DNA from: Chaenocephalus aceratus
Taxonomy: Eukaryota; Chordata; Actinopteri; Perciformes; Channichthyidae
Assembly (NCBI GenBank): GCA_023974075.1
Contig: JAMFTG010000531.1
Location: forward strand, 47,580-111,579
Direction: 5' to 3'
DNA: 64,000 nt
The position numbers were made by a program, and so were the translations under genes. Below, in pieces: positions 40,928 to 52,788 of this stretch. Positions within the stretch are counted from its first letter, which is position 1. Each line of letters opens with the position of its first letter. The notes beneath the pieces are model-generated. The model was not told the origin of the DNA and made no database searches. It was given only the letters and a program-made list of their open reading frames with translations.

Positions 40928-42074
40928 CAGAGATGTTCACAAGTCTTTTTTTGCAAGTCCAAGTCAAGTCTCAAGTCTTTGGTCACGAGTCCAAGTCAAG
41001 TCTCAAGTCTTTGTGGGGTGAGACTTGATCAAGTCTCAAGTCTTATGTCACGAGTCCAAGTCAAGTCTCAAGTCTCTAAAAGAATAAAAGTCTCATGTCT
41101 CTTCTGGTTGTAATAAGCCTTCTATTGTCTGCTGCTATCCAGTCTGTTAAGAATACTGCACAGCTATATCTAAGACATTCAAAGCATTTACTGTGTTATT
41201 ATCACTCCTATATCTATTAGCATACAGTATCAGTACTGATTAGTTGTTTGTTATATGATCACTTTAAACAGGCTATTGCAATGCAATATGAGGAAAAACA
41301 TCACACTTTAGCTAAATGCAAACAACTTATAAGCAAAACACACAGAATCAGAAATCAGTATCACAAATACTTTATTAATCCCCCGCAGTGAAACTGTTAA
41401 AAGTACTTAAAAGCGGGTAATGATTAACGTTACCGACCTTTTTTATGTCATGTCAAGAGTTGGATGTCAACGCCACTCAACTCAAACAAGTGTGACAAGC
41501 AATTCACTAATATTTTCAAATATTCAGTTACAAAGCCTTTTGATATTGCAGACTTTGCAGTGTGCGCTCCTTTTGTTGGTGCCGCCGGCGTTTTGTTCGA
41601 AGTTTTTGTAGTTGAACCTAATTACAAGCGGTACAGCCGCAGGTGTGCCGCCGGTCGCTATTGTGTTACTACGAGGTAGTAACAGAGGCGCGCACGTCTG
41701 CGTAATGAGCCCGGCTAAAATAACTGGATGGCCTACCTGCCTGTCAGCCTTCCATCTGGGCACAAATTTATCTCGTGCCCTCATTGGTCATGTGCACGTT
41801 CGTGTGTGTTGGAGGAGGCGGGCTCTATAAGAAAGTAGCAGCCTCTAGCAGATTATCTCCGGTTGTGTATTTTCAAATTCTAGCGATCTCGAGCCGGTTT
41901 CTCTCAAATGTACCTACCCCACCTTTAATAAGCCACAAATAGAAAACACAATGATTGTTCACGAGTCCCAACACACGAGTCCAAGTCGAGTCTGAAGTCT
42001 TTAGGTCACGAGTCCAAGTCAAGTCTGAAGTCTCTGTGTGTGCGACTTAAGTGCGACTCGAGTCCCCATCTCTG
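40928..42074. mobile_element. 1147-bp hAT-type element inserted in env region
   Basis: Begins CAGAGATG and ends CATCTCTG, with ATTTGGAC at 40920-40927 and 42075-42082 as an 8-bp TSD. The ends are full of repeated CAAGTCTCAAGTC and CGAGTCCAAGTC words, a known style of fish hAT termini. No transposase is encoded. Confidence 0.92.
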
Positions 42075-42084
42075 ATTTGGACTA

Positions 42085-42383
42085 CCTATGTTGCAAATGT
42101 ATTATCTTTTCAATTTACACACGGCATCTATTGCACGTCTGTCCGTACTGGGAGAGGGATCCCTCCTCTGTTGCTCTCCCTGAGGTTTCTCCCATGTCCC
42201 TTTAATCTGTGGGTTTTCTCCGGAAGTTTTTCCTTGTACGATGTGAGGGTCTAAGGACAGTGGGTCTAAGGACAGAGGGTGTCGTATTGTCATACTGATA
42301 TTCTGTACACACTGTGAAGACCACTGAGACAAATGTAACATTTGTGATATTGGGCTATATAAATAAACATTGATTGATTGATA
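42085..42383 (+). repeat. Dispersed fish repeat with (GATT)n tail
   Basis: TCTGTCCGTACTGGGAGAGG to ATATAAATAAACATTGATTGATTGAT; the same family as 20946-21145. It interrupts env between the ectodomain of the transmembrane subunit and the membrane segment. Confidence 0.75.
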
Positions 42384-42384
42384 C

Positions 42385-44517
42385 CTGAGACAGACATCAG
42401 TCCACTCAGTAAGAAATCCTTGTACTTCCCCAGCCAACCATCAAAGAAATCCCAGAGGGGGTTCTTCTCTATCCCACTGTTGGCTGCCAATTCCATGCTC
42501 AAAGTAGTGAGTCCCTTCAGAGCCTTGGTTACTGATCCATCAGATGAGGTATTATTTGGGATGAAAGTACAACATAATGTTCCAAACATTTTGCATTTTT
42601 TCTGCCAGCAACATATCTAGGGCCACTCTGTTCTGCAAATACATCAGGCTGGTCTTGTCCAGTTGTTCAAGTAGTCCCCTAATTGCATCCATGGAGTGAT
42701 TTATGAACCTCTGCTGATTGTAGTATATAAAGTTTCTAGCTTTAAACTCGTCTGGGACTCCCCTGGGCACCCCTATGCTGTCCATGTACACAGTGGAATC
42801 AAAACTCCCTCTAAAGACTGACCTTTTGGCCCTGGTTGTTTTGGGTTGGACTGCCATGTTTATCAGTTGCTCGGCCGTCATTGGTACTGCATAAAAAGGC
42901 ATCACTAGCTGTACCAGAGCACAGGTCCCTGTCCAATCCTGTGGTAAAACTGAGTACAGGGTTTTAGTGCCACAATACCACCACACATCTGCTCTGGGAT
43001 ACTGCCTAATGGGCATAGCTATACCTGGGAGAAAATCCTGGTTTATTACAGCCGTTGTAGAATTGCACCAACTAAGAGTTCCTACTTCTGTATCTTTTAG
43101 GTAGTCCCTTGTGATGCAGTCATATGGTCCCTCGTAAGACGTGAAGTCAGGTGGAATGTCATTCATTTTTACCACTGGATACTTTTGAGCAATGTCGACA
43201 CAATCTACTGGGGATTTTTGTCCATAGAGTTTGTACATACAGAGCTGTCCTCGTGGGTTATTGTGGGCGTTAAATGGAAATAGCACTGTTCCCAAACTTG
43301 GTCGAGCAGCCACACAGGCCAGACAGTCCGCCATATTGCTCTGCTTAACAGAATAGACAACCCAGTCCAATCAGGAATTTGTGTCCTCGTATCATGTTTC
43401 TAATAATAATTGAATAATTCCTTACATTTATTATAGCGCTTTTTCAATGACTCAAAGCGCTTTACATATACACACATTACACATATATCATACATGCAAT
43501 GGTCAGAAACTGTGGACAATGATCATTGCACAGCGCACTGCGCCACACCGTCCATCTTCACGCCTCGAGGTCATCGAGGCGCTTTTACAAGTACACATTG
43601 GTATTATACATGTACTGTGGACAATACCCACAGGAGCAAATCCGGGTGAAGTGTCTTGCCCAAGGACACAACGGCCTGCCGCAGTGGCGGCAGGAGCGGG
43701 TTTCGAACTGGAGTTCCCCAGCACTCCCCCTTGATCTGATGATCGGATGCACAGACCACTGCGCCACACGTCCCCGTTCTACTGCTATAACTTTCTGTAT
43801 AGAGGTCGTACTCAGATAGGTGACCAGTGGATTGATCACAGATTTAGCAGGGGGTATTTCTGGTTCTGGCTGAAGGAGGGATTCAGTATATTTTGGGCGA
43901 GATCAGGGATCAGCAGGGGGGGTCAAATATTTTCATCAAAATTGATCCCATTGGGTCTTTTCCAGGAACTTCTATCCCCATTAGTAAATGAAATGCAGTG
44001 ACGTCTCCCTTTTTCTTAAAATGGGGAGTGAGTGCGCTTTTAAAAGCAATTATTATTGGATTGTGTTTGCTTATATCTCCACTATGGCGACCTTTGGAAA
44101 AGGATAGTTGAGACCTAAACGCCAAACCAGGGGGATTATTATTTCCTTCTGCCCTAGCACTCCAATATACCTTCTCTGAACCGGGACACCATGAGTTATC
44201 ATCTGGCCGTCCCCAAGCATGAATGCACCCATAAACGGAATGAGTATTTCTAACCCCTCCTTCTGTTTCTCAGCTGATCTTTTGGCTCTGGGGATAAATG
44301 GAAGTCTCTTAAACACAGCTGAAGTTTTGTTAGTGATATTGGCATTTTCTACGAGTGCACGAATGGATTCGGGTTCTTCACGATGCTGTACCCCCCACCC
44401 AACCAGGAAAATGCCAATTGTGATGAACACAGCTAACAATGATATTACGATTCTTAGCCCTAGGGGGCCCCATAATTGTTCTGACTTCTTCAATGGCACT
44501 TCATCAATTTCATCCAT
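42385..44517 (-). pseudogene. ERV env: leader, surface subunit and start of transmembrane subunit, broken
   Basis: ATG 44517-44515 opens a leader with an internal hydrophobic segment (about residues 25-45) and a furin-type RAKR. After a frameshift and a SINE-like insertion (43420-43775) the frame resumes with a Cys-x-x-Cys motif (DCLAC), many Cys and Trp residues, and a second RAKR near 42830 marking the SU/TM boundary. The transmembrane subunit shows an immunosuppressive-domain-like helix (LQNRVALDMLLAEK) and a CX6CC motif, separated by a single-base frameshift in an A-run. CXXC plus CX6CC is the gammaretroviral Env pattern. Not translatable as one protein. Confidence 0.8.
43420..43775. repeat. 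SINE-like repeat inserted in env
   Basis: AGCGCTTTTTCAATGACTCAAAGCGCTTTAC, GTGTCTTGCCCAAGGACACAACG and GGGTTTCGAACTGGAG followed by CACTGCGCCAC are features of a common tRNA-related fish SINE family, read from its 3' side. Boundaries are approximate. Confidence 0.65.
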
Positions 44518-44712
44518 GGCTATATCAGTTTCAGAATTTAAACTAATGAGTGCAATATCAGTTACAAATGATGAGTACAAAGATAAAGTATATAGAAATT
44601 AATAGAACAAAAATATTGGACTCTTTTTGAGTGGACAACAAAAATAGGTATTCTGTTTTAGTATTCAATCTATAAAACCAAAAGACAATTCGTCTTTTGA
44701 GCGGTTTCTATC

Positions 44713-45051
44713 TTAATATCTCTTGATCTGATTTTTATTCATCGTGTTGTTCCAGCTCTGCCAAATCAGTCCTAACTTCCGAGAGCTTTCTGGTGCCGGT
44801 GCAGGGCGACAATGTGTCAGATGGTGCCAATTAGCTCCTTTTTTACCTTTTATCCGGAGAGCGTGTGAAGTTCTTTCAACAACTTCCCACTGACCCGTCC
44901 ACCTGGGTTCAGCCCACTTTCTTTTGTGAACTTTCAACCTCACCCAATCACCCGGTCGTACAGGAGTCTCTTCTGGTGTCTCGGCAGTTCTCTGAACCTG
45001 TGTAGACAAGACTTGGATAATATTACTCAGAGCCCTGACATATTCATCCAC
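44713..45051 (-). pseudogene. ERV pol: C-terminal part of integrase
   Basis: The minus strand encodes PGDWVRLKVHKRKWAEPRWTG and NWHHLTHCRPAP, matching the C-terminal domain of gammaretroviral integrases. Nothing upstream of it is recognisable, so gag, protease, RT and most of integrase are missing. It leads into env 200 bases downstream on the same strand, in the normal retroviral order. Confidence 0.8.
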
Positions 45052-45468
45052 TTCAATCCCACTGTCTGGCTTCCTGCAAAATAGTCAAGTGCTCGGTGCA
45101 GTTGTGGCGAAATGTCGCTCCTCTGTTTTCATTTAAACAGCTCCTTATATCCGTTAGCGCAGCTAGCTAGCACCAGATGCTAACAACAACAATGCACGTA
45201 AGGTCTCTCTCTCGCTCGTGCCACACATGCACACACCCTCCCGGTCCTCCCGATGGCCAGTCGGTGCCTGCCGGTGAGCGTGGAAGTGTGGTCTGCCACA
45301 AGCGGGCAGCAGGAGCGGGCTGTCAGCATCAGCTTGTAGATGGTATTTTAAACTCGATGCACTCTGAAACTACGGGGCGGCCGAGGAAACAAATACACAC
45401 GCGTTAATCGCGTTAAAATAATTAGTGGCGTTAATTTTTATATATCTTTTTATATATTTTATATATGT

Positions 45469-45515
<47 letters not shown>
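45052..45515. other. Transposon-end-like DNA and AT microsatellite
   Basis: ACGCGTTAATCGCGTTAAAATAATTAGTGGCG resembles the terminal region of the hAT family at 61315-62377. An (AT)n tract lies at about 45467-45511. No gene. Confidence 0.4.
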
Positions 45516-46621
45516 CAGTGGTGGCCGGCCCATAGGGGCGCTGCCCACCCTCTTCCCACATGTTTGATTGTCATTACAAAAAAAAAATATATATTTATTT
45601 TTTATTTTTAATGAACAAGGTAAATATTATATAATTGGTATCAGTAAAATGTATAATCTACAATACATCTTGTTTAAAATTGTTTTACGATGTCTAAAGT
45701 TACTGATAAGTCACATGTTTCCTGCCTGGCCGCAGCGTGCATCATTACCCTCTCTCGTCCGGGCGGTAGAAAGGAGCCCTCAGCCAGAGCAGCAGCAGCC
45801 CACAAGCTGACTGTTGCTATCTGTATACTATGCCGCCGAAACATAATTTCAGCCAATCAGCATCGTCAGATCTGATGCTCAAAGGGCGCCGTGTCAGCGC
45901 CCTGGCCTGTGTGTCTGTGAGTTGTTTGGACTCGTATCCAAGGTGACGCTACAGTAGTTATCTGCAGGTGGAGACTACGGTGCTAGTGGATCGCCGGAGC
46001 TGTAGATTAACATGTACATGCTTATTGTAGTTGTAAGGGCAATGCCTGTAGCACCATGGAGCATATGTGTGGGCTGGACCTGTGTTTTACAGGAAAGGAG
46101 TGAGCAGAGGGTTGAGTTGTCGATTCTTGTTCAGTTTTCATCTTCCTCACCCTCTCAAACATTGAATTGCGCACGCTGCTAGAGACACGCTAACATGGAA
46201 ACCAAACAATGGTAAAGTCCGAGTGGAAACAGTCGTGAATAAATCTGATTTGGTCAGAAATCGGGAGAAATATGACCCCGGGAGGAAACCGGGGAGAGGG
46301 CAATGAAATCGGGAGGGTTGACAAGACACACACAATGTTCATATATAGTCTCCTGATTTTAAATGGGAATTAAATCATTTGAGTGGGCCCAAAGCACCAG
46401 TGTTCTGCAGTTTGTGTGGGCCTACTGTACTGTTGCACAGTTTTGGAAGATTCATAGCTAACCACACTGAAGATTATATTTTTAAGCCTCAATTTTAAGA
46501 TAATTTAAGGGGTCATTTCTCAAAAATGTCTTCCGGGGGAGGATCCCCCCGGACCGCCTTAGTATGGTTTGGTCCCTATTTCCATAGCCCCACCAAAAAT
46601 ATTTTCCACCAGCCGCCACTG
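45516..46621. mobile_element. hAT-like non-autonomous element
   Basis: Starts CAGTGGTGGCCGGCCCATAG and ends CACCAGCCGCCACTG, imperfect inverted termini. Flanks TATACATA (45508-45515) and TATATATA (46622-46629) match at 7 of 8 positions but lie in AT repeats. No transposase ORF inside. Confidence 0.65.
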
Positions 46622-47044
46622 TATATATATACTGGGTTGATATACAATACAGCTTTATTTATATACTGCTGTGTTATAGTCACGAAATACAATTAATCTA
46701 TTTATACGTTCACCAACATGATGTTTCTCACGGAATGATAACGCTACAACAACAAAGTAGCGTCCATTTTGTATTTTGCGAGTGTGGAATTACTATAGAT
46801 TACACCAAATACACAACTAATAGATACAAACAGAGAGAGTACATACCTTTCCTGAAGTTCATAATCAGGGTTGCCTGCTGTTGTCTCTGTGTTCTCTGTT
46901 CGCTGTGTTCGTTGCTGCTGTGCTGTGCTGGTTGTGCGGCTGGCGGGGCTACGTCATGTGCGTAAAGTAGGGGTTTCACCAACTAATTGACTACCTTTAC
47001 CACTAGTCGGCGGTGTAGGCCCTAGTCAACTAGTCGTGAACAAA
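46622..47044. other. Upstream region of the ZBED/hAT gene
   Basis: AT-rich, then GTAGGGGTTTCACCAACTAATTGACT and CTAGTCAACTAGTCGTGAAC close to the ATG, which resemble an hAT terminal region and a leader. No ORF of interest. Confidence 0.4.
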
Positions 47045-47809
47045 ATGGAGGTAAACGAGGTGCTGCAAAATGCTCCAAAAAACGTCCGACATTCATATGT
47101 ATGGCAGTACTTCAACGAAGATGTAACCAACTCCACAGTGAAGTGTCAGTTGTGTACAGCTGTACTGAAGTACAACAAAAATACATCTGCCGTGCGCAAC
47201 CATCTAAAAATGAAACACCCGCTGCCGACAGCTAGCACTAGCAGTAATGCTAGCAGCACCAGTGAGCAACGGACCGCCGTCAGCACTGGACAGAGACAGA
47301 CGAGCATTATTGATTTTTCCAAGCGCCCCGTTACGGACAAAAGAAGACAGCAGATAACAGACTTGCTTATCAACTTTGTCGTAAAGGATGTTCGACCACT
47401 TTCTGCCCTTTCCGGAGAAGGCTTCAGGGACATTAGGAAGTTTTTCGAGCCAGGCTATAAGATCCCGTCACATGCTACACTTTGGAGCAACATCATGCTT
47501 CAGTACAACACTGTGAAAGCGAGGATTGCCAATGAGATGAAAGATAAAAGTGTCTCACTAACCACTGATCTGTGGACATCTTGCACCATGGATCCATACA
47601 TCACCATAACTGCCCACTACATCACAGACACCTGGGAGTTAAAATCCAGAGTGCTGCGAACCACTATCATGCCAGAGAGACACACCGCTGTGAATATAGT
47701 CCAGAGGCTCAAAGAAACAATTGAGGAGTGGGACTTAGTTGTGTTTTGCACCATTCATGACAATGCAGCATGAACCTGGCAATGGAGCTCTGCAAGCAGT
47801 TTCCCCACC
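47045..47809 (+). pseudogene. ZBED-type hAT transposase, N-terminal half
   Basis: ATG 47045 starts a frame with a BED zinc finger (residues about 20-60: VWQYFNEDV, CQLC, NHLKMKHP), a Ser/Thr linker and the start of the hAT catalytic domain (SLTTDLWTSCTMDPYITI). After HDNAA the frame is lost by a small deletion (stop TGA at 47771-47773), although the following bases still read NLAMELCKQFPHH in another frame. Coding sequence then ends abruptly near 47809, where foreign DNA begins; the next codons are found at 59650. Confidence 0.85.
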
Positions 47810-47810
47810 A

Positions 47811-47995
47811 TACCCTAGGGACCAGAGGGTACAATGGTTGGACATTTACTACCGGCCGCGGTCTGCCTAGTGCCAGGGTCCATATAACCGACCGCAATGC
47901 ATAGCGGGAAGTCGGTTATATAGACATCAACAAAATAAGTGTTTAACGGTGACTAGTTTATGCGGGGAAAAGAGTGCTCAAAATCGGATTCAACT
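47811..47995 (+). repeat. Duplicated end segment with 15-bp inverted hairpin, copy 1
   Basis: About 185 bases from TACCCTAGGGACCAGAGGGT repeat at 49203. Within them GTCCATATAACCGAC (47878-47892) and GTCGGTTATATAGAC (47911-47925) form an inverted repeat with one mismatch around 18 bases. The end of the insertion lies exactly at the start of this segment. Confidence 0.8.
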
Positions 47996-49100
47996 GGCCA
48001 TTTCATCCACACCTCACGACTCCCATCAAAAGTGATTGAAATGTACAGGAATCTGTACATTTCATCCACATTTGACGACCCGAGCAGGGTGACTTTGTTA
48101 CCCAGGAATAAGTGTCTGAAAGTCAGGGAAGATTACTTTAAACACAGGGTACACATGGCTGTATTACCCAGCAATTAGTGTGTGAAAGATGGGTAAGTTT
48201 GCTGTGAATTTAAGGGAGATATGGCCCTTTCAAACAGGGAGATGTACACGGCTTTATTACCCCGGATTTAGTGTCTCAAAGCCCGGTAAGATTACTTTAA
48301 ATGCATGGTGCACATGGCTGTATTACCCATGAATTAGTGTGTGAAAGCTGGGTAAGTTTGATGTGAATTTAAGGAAGATATGGCCATTTCATCCACACCT
48401 CACGACTCCCATCAAAAGTGATTGAAATGTACAGGAATCTGTACATTTCATCCACATTTGACGACTCGAGCAGGGTGACTTTGTTACCCAGGAATAAGTG
48501 TCTGAAAGTCAGGGAAGATTACTTTAAACACAGGGTACACATGGCTGTATTACCCATGAATTAGTGTGTGAAAGATGGGTAAGTTTGCTGTGAATTTAAG
48601 GGAGATATGGCCCTTTCAAACAGGGAGATGTACACGGCTTTATTACCCCGGATTTAGTGTCTCAAAGCCCGGTAAGATTACTTTAAATGCATGGTGCACA
48701 TGGCTGTATTACCCATTAATTAGTGTGTGAAAGCTGGGTAAGTTTGATGTGAATTTAAGGAAGATATGGCCATTTCATCCACACCTCACGACTCCCATCA
48801 AAAGTGATTGAAATGTACAGGAATCTGTACATTTCATCCACATTTGACGACCCGAGCAGGGTGACTTTGTTACCCAGGAATAAGTGTCTGAAAGTCAGGG
48901 AAGATTACTTTAAACACAGGGTACACATGGCTGTATTACCCAGCAATTAGTGTGTGAAAGATGGGTAAGTTTGCTGTGAATTTAAGGGAGATATGGCCCT
49001 TTCAAACACACCTCACGACTCCCATCAAAAGTGATTGAAATGTACAGGAATCTGTCCATTTCATTCACATTTGACGACCCGAGCATGGTGACTTTGTTAC
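47996..49100 (+). repeat. Satellite block I, about 387-bp higher-order units
   Basis: CATTTCATCCACACCTCACGACTCCC recurs at about 386-388 base intervals (about 47999, 48386, 48773). Each unit is a 227-type satellite (as in block II) enlarged by an extra segment containing AGGGAGATGTACACGGCTTT and CCCCGGATTTAGTGTCTC. Confidence 0.85.
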
Positions 49101-49202
49101 CCAGGAATAAGTGTCTGAAAGTCGGGGAAGATTACTCAGGGTATACAGGACTTTCACCCTCCCCCGTTGGCACTTAGCCGTTTTTCGAGAATCATCCATA
49201 CA

Positions 49203-49389
49203 TACCCTAGGGACCAGAGGGTACAATGGTTGGACATTTACTACCGGCCGCGGTCTGCCTAGTGCCAGGGTCCATATAACCGACCGCAATGCATAGCGGG
49301 AAGTCGGTTATATAGACATCAACAAAATAAGTGTTTAACGGTGACTAGTTTATGCGGGGAAAAGAGTGCTCAAAATCGGATTCAACTGG
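49203..49389 (+). repeat. Duplicated end segment with hairpin, copy 2
   Basis: Repeats 47811-47995 at an offset of 1392 bases, with hairpin arms at 49270-49284 and 49303-49317. It follows the phrase CCCCGTTGGCACTTAGCCG and TTTTTCGAGAATCATCCATA, which recurs at about 59213-59250 without this segment. Confidence 0.8.
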
Positions 49390-51720
49390 CCATTTCATCC
49401 ACACCTCACGACTCCCATTAAAAGTGATTGAAATGTACAGGAATCTGTACATTTCATCCACATTTGATGACCCGTCATGGGTGACTTTCTTCCCCAGGAA
49501 TTAGTGTCTGAAAGCTGGGTAAGATTACTTTAAATACTGGGTACACATGGCTTCATTACCCATGAATTAGTGTGTGAAAGATGGGTAAGTTTGATGTGAA
49601 TTTAAGGAAGATATGGCCATTTCATCCACACCTGATGACTCCCATTAAAAGTGATTGAAATGTACAGGAATCTGTCCATTTCAATCACATTTGACGACCC
49701 GTCCAGGGTGACTTTGTTACCCAGGAATTAGTGTTTGAAAGCTGGGTAAGATTACTTTAAATACAGGGTGCACATGGCTGTATTACCCATGAATTAGTGT
49801 GTGAAAGCTGGGTAAGTTTGATGTGAATTTAAGGAAGATATGGCCATTTCATCCACACCTGATGACTCCCATTAAAAGTGATTGAAATGTACAGGAATCT
49901 GTCCATTTCATTCACATTTCTTACCCAGGAATAAGTGTCTGAAAGTCGGGGAAGATTACTTTAAATACAGGGTGCACATGGCTGTATTACCCATGAATTA
50001 GTGTGTGAAAGCTGGGTAAGTTTGATGTGAATTTAAGGGAGATATGGTCATTTCATCCACACCTGAATACTCCCATCAAAAGTGATTGAAATGTACAGGA
50101 ATCTGTCCATTTCAATCACATTTGACGACCCGTCCAGGGTGACTTTGTTACCCAGGAATTAGTGTCTGAAAGCTGGGTAAGATTACTTTAAATACAGGGT
50201 GCACATGGCTGTATTACCCATGAATTAGTGTGTGAAAGATGGATAAGTTTGCTGTGAATTTAAGGAAGATATGGCCATTTCATCCACACCTGAATACTCC
50301 CATCAAAAGTGATTGAAATGTACAGGAATCTGTCCATTTCAATCACATTTGACGACCCGTCCAGGGTGACTTTGTTACCCAGGAATTAGTGTCTGAAAGC
50401 TGGGTAAGATTACTTTAAATACAGGGTGCACATGGCTGTATTACCCATGAATTAGTGTGTGAAAGATGGGTAAGTTTGCTGTGAATTTAAGGAAGATATG
50501 GCCATTTCATCCACACCTGATGACTCCCATACAAAGTGATTGAAATGTACAGGAATCTGTCCATTTCAATCACATTTGACGACCCTTCCAGGGTGACTTT
50601 GTTACCCAGGAATTAGTGTCTGAAAGCTGGGTAAGATTACTTTAAATACAGGGTGCACATGGCTGTATTACCCATGAATTAGTGTGTGAAAGATGGGTAA
50701 GTTTGCTGTGAATTTAAGGAAGATATGGCCATTTCATCCACACCTGATGACTCCCATACAAAGTGATTGAAATGTACAGGAATCTGTCCATTTCAATCAC
50801 ATTTGACGACCCTTCCAGGGTGACTTTGTTACCCAGGAATTAGTGTCTGAAAGCTGGGTAAGATTACTTTAAATACAGGGTGCACATGGCTGTATTACCC
50901 ATGAATTAGTGTGTGAAAGATGGGTAAGTTTGCTGTGAATTTAAGGAAGATATGGCCATTTCATCCACACCTGATGACTCCCATACAAAGTGATTGAAAT
51001 GTACAGGAATCTTTCCATTTCAATCACATTTGACGACCCTTCCAGGGTGACTTTGTTACCCAGGAATTAGTGTCTGAAAGATGGGTAAGATTACTTTAAA
51101 TACAGGGTGCACATGGCTGTATTACCCATGAATTAGTGTGTGAAAGATGGGTAAGTTTGATGTGAATTTAAGGAAGATATGGCCATTTCATCCACACCTG
51201 ATGACTCCAATACAAAGTGATTGAAATGTACAGGAATCTGTCCATTTCAATCACATTTGACGACCCTTCCAGGGTGACTTTGTTACCCAGGAATTAGTGT
51301 CTGAAAGATGGGTAAGATTACTTTAAATACAGGGTGCACATGGCTGTATTACCCATGAATTAGTGTGTGAAAGATGGGTAAGTTTGATGTGAATTTAAGG
51401 AAGATATGGCCATTTCATCCACACCTGATGACTCCCATTAAAAGTGATTGAAATGTACAGGAATATGTCCATTTCAATCACATTTGATGACCCGTCCAGG
51501 GTGACTTTCTTCCCCAGGAATTAGTGTCTGAAAGCTGGGTAAGATTACTTTAAATGCAGTGTGCACATGGCTGTATTACCCAGCAATTAGTGTGTGAAAG
51601 ATGGGTAAGTTTGATGTGAATTTAAGGAAGATATGGCCATTTCATCCACACCTCACGACTCCCATACAAAGTGATTGAAATGTACAGGAATCTGTCCATT
51701 TCAATCACATTCGACGACCC
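49390..51720 (+). repeat. Satellite block II, about 227-bp units
   Basis: GTGTGTGAAAGATGGG recurs at 50455, 50682 and 50909, a period of 227 bases, with about ten units in the block. Units contain GGGTGACTTTGTTACCCAGGA, GGTAAGATTACTTTAAATAC and GATATGGCCATTTCATCCAC. Several units in the middle are almost identical, showing recent expansion. Confidence 0.92.
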
Positions 51721-52109
51721 CATTAGAAATGCATGAAATGTACAGGACTCTGTCCATTTCATCCACATTTGACGACCCGTCAAGGGTGGCTTTCTTAACC
51801 ATTATGTACACCGACAAAGCCACCTCTTCGGGGCCGCTCCAAGACCCCCAAAACACGGACGCAGCAGCCCCAGCATCTCTCCCTGACATGAGCAAACAGG
51901 TTATTTCAGACTTCCATGAAATACCCCGGGGAAAAGCACCTCTCTGTGGCCGCTCCAAGACCCCCAAAACACGGACTAAGGAGCTCCAGGATCTCTCCCT
52001 GACATGCGTACTTCCAGAACCTCGCACACCTTGGGTCCCCGGGCCCCCGAACTTAAGCACTCCCCCACGGACTAAACCAAGATGATCACACCCTCAACAA
52101 TCTCGTGCC
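51721..52109. other. Junction region between satellite and 120-bp array
   Basis: Includes a duplicated stretch (GGCCGCTCCAAGACCCCCAA at about 51831 and 51951) and CGGACTAAACCAAGATGATCACACCCTC, which recurs near 59296 as CGGACTAAACCCAGATGTTCACACCCTCC. The ORFs crossing it are not supported as genes. Confidence 0.5.
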
Positions 52110-52545
52110 CCTGGGAATCTTAAAGGGGGGTGTATTTTGCGGTGCTTTACCGTCCGCCCATCGGCACCCATAGTCGGCCTTCTTCACAGCAGCACCACCC
52201 ACCCTCCAGTGGAGGATTTTTCTCGTGCCCCTGGCAACACTTAAAGGGGGTCTACTTTGCGGTGCTTTACCGTCCGCCCATCGGCACCCATAGTCGGCCT
52301 TCTTCACAGCAGCACCACCCACCCTCCAGTGGAGGATTTTTCTCGTGCCCCTGGCAACACTTAAAGGGGGTCTACTTTGCGGTGCTTTACCGTCCGCCCA
52401 TCGGCACCCATAGTCGGCCTTCTTCACAGCAGCACCACCCACCCTCCAGTGGAGGATTTTTCTCGTGCCCCTGGCAACACTTAAAGGGGGTCTACTTTGC
52501 GGTGCTTTACCGTCCGCCCATCGGCACCCATAGTTGGCCTTCTTC
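52110..52545 (+). repeat. 120-bp tandem array, about four units
   Basis: TTTGCGGTGCTTTACCGTCCGC recurs at 52136, 52256, 52376 and 52496, exactly 120 bases apart. 120 is divisible by three, so all frames stay open or closed together and give repetitive ORFs on both strands. One full and one partial diverged unit recur at 59365-59520. Confidence 0.95.
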
Positions 52546-52788
52546 ACAGCACCACCTGCCCTGCTGGAGGTTCACACTTTAACTTTTTTTACCCTCTTCT
52601 ACCTTACAAATCATCCCACACTTGAGCACTCCTCACTCGGACTAAACACCTCCATGCTACCACCAGAACCAGAATATCGTGCCCCTGGAGATCTTAAAGG
52701 AAAAAAACCCATAGTGGGCTTTAAAAACAGAAGACTTAGTAATTTTAACAAACTTTATTTACAGTAATATTGACAGTAATAAATACAT

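Noticed and set aside
47996..51720. CRISPR-like array
   Set aside because: Units are long, contiguous satellites without unique spacers, in a eukaryotic setting.
51675..52085. 136-codon ORF at the satellite junction
   Set aside because: It begins in satellite DNA, crosses a local duplication and shows no conserved motif.
52086..52582. ORFs of about 150 codons on both strands
   Set aside because: They follow the 120-bp tandem repeat exactly and disappear at its edges.
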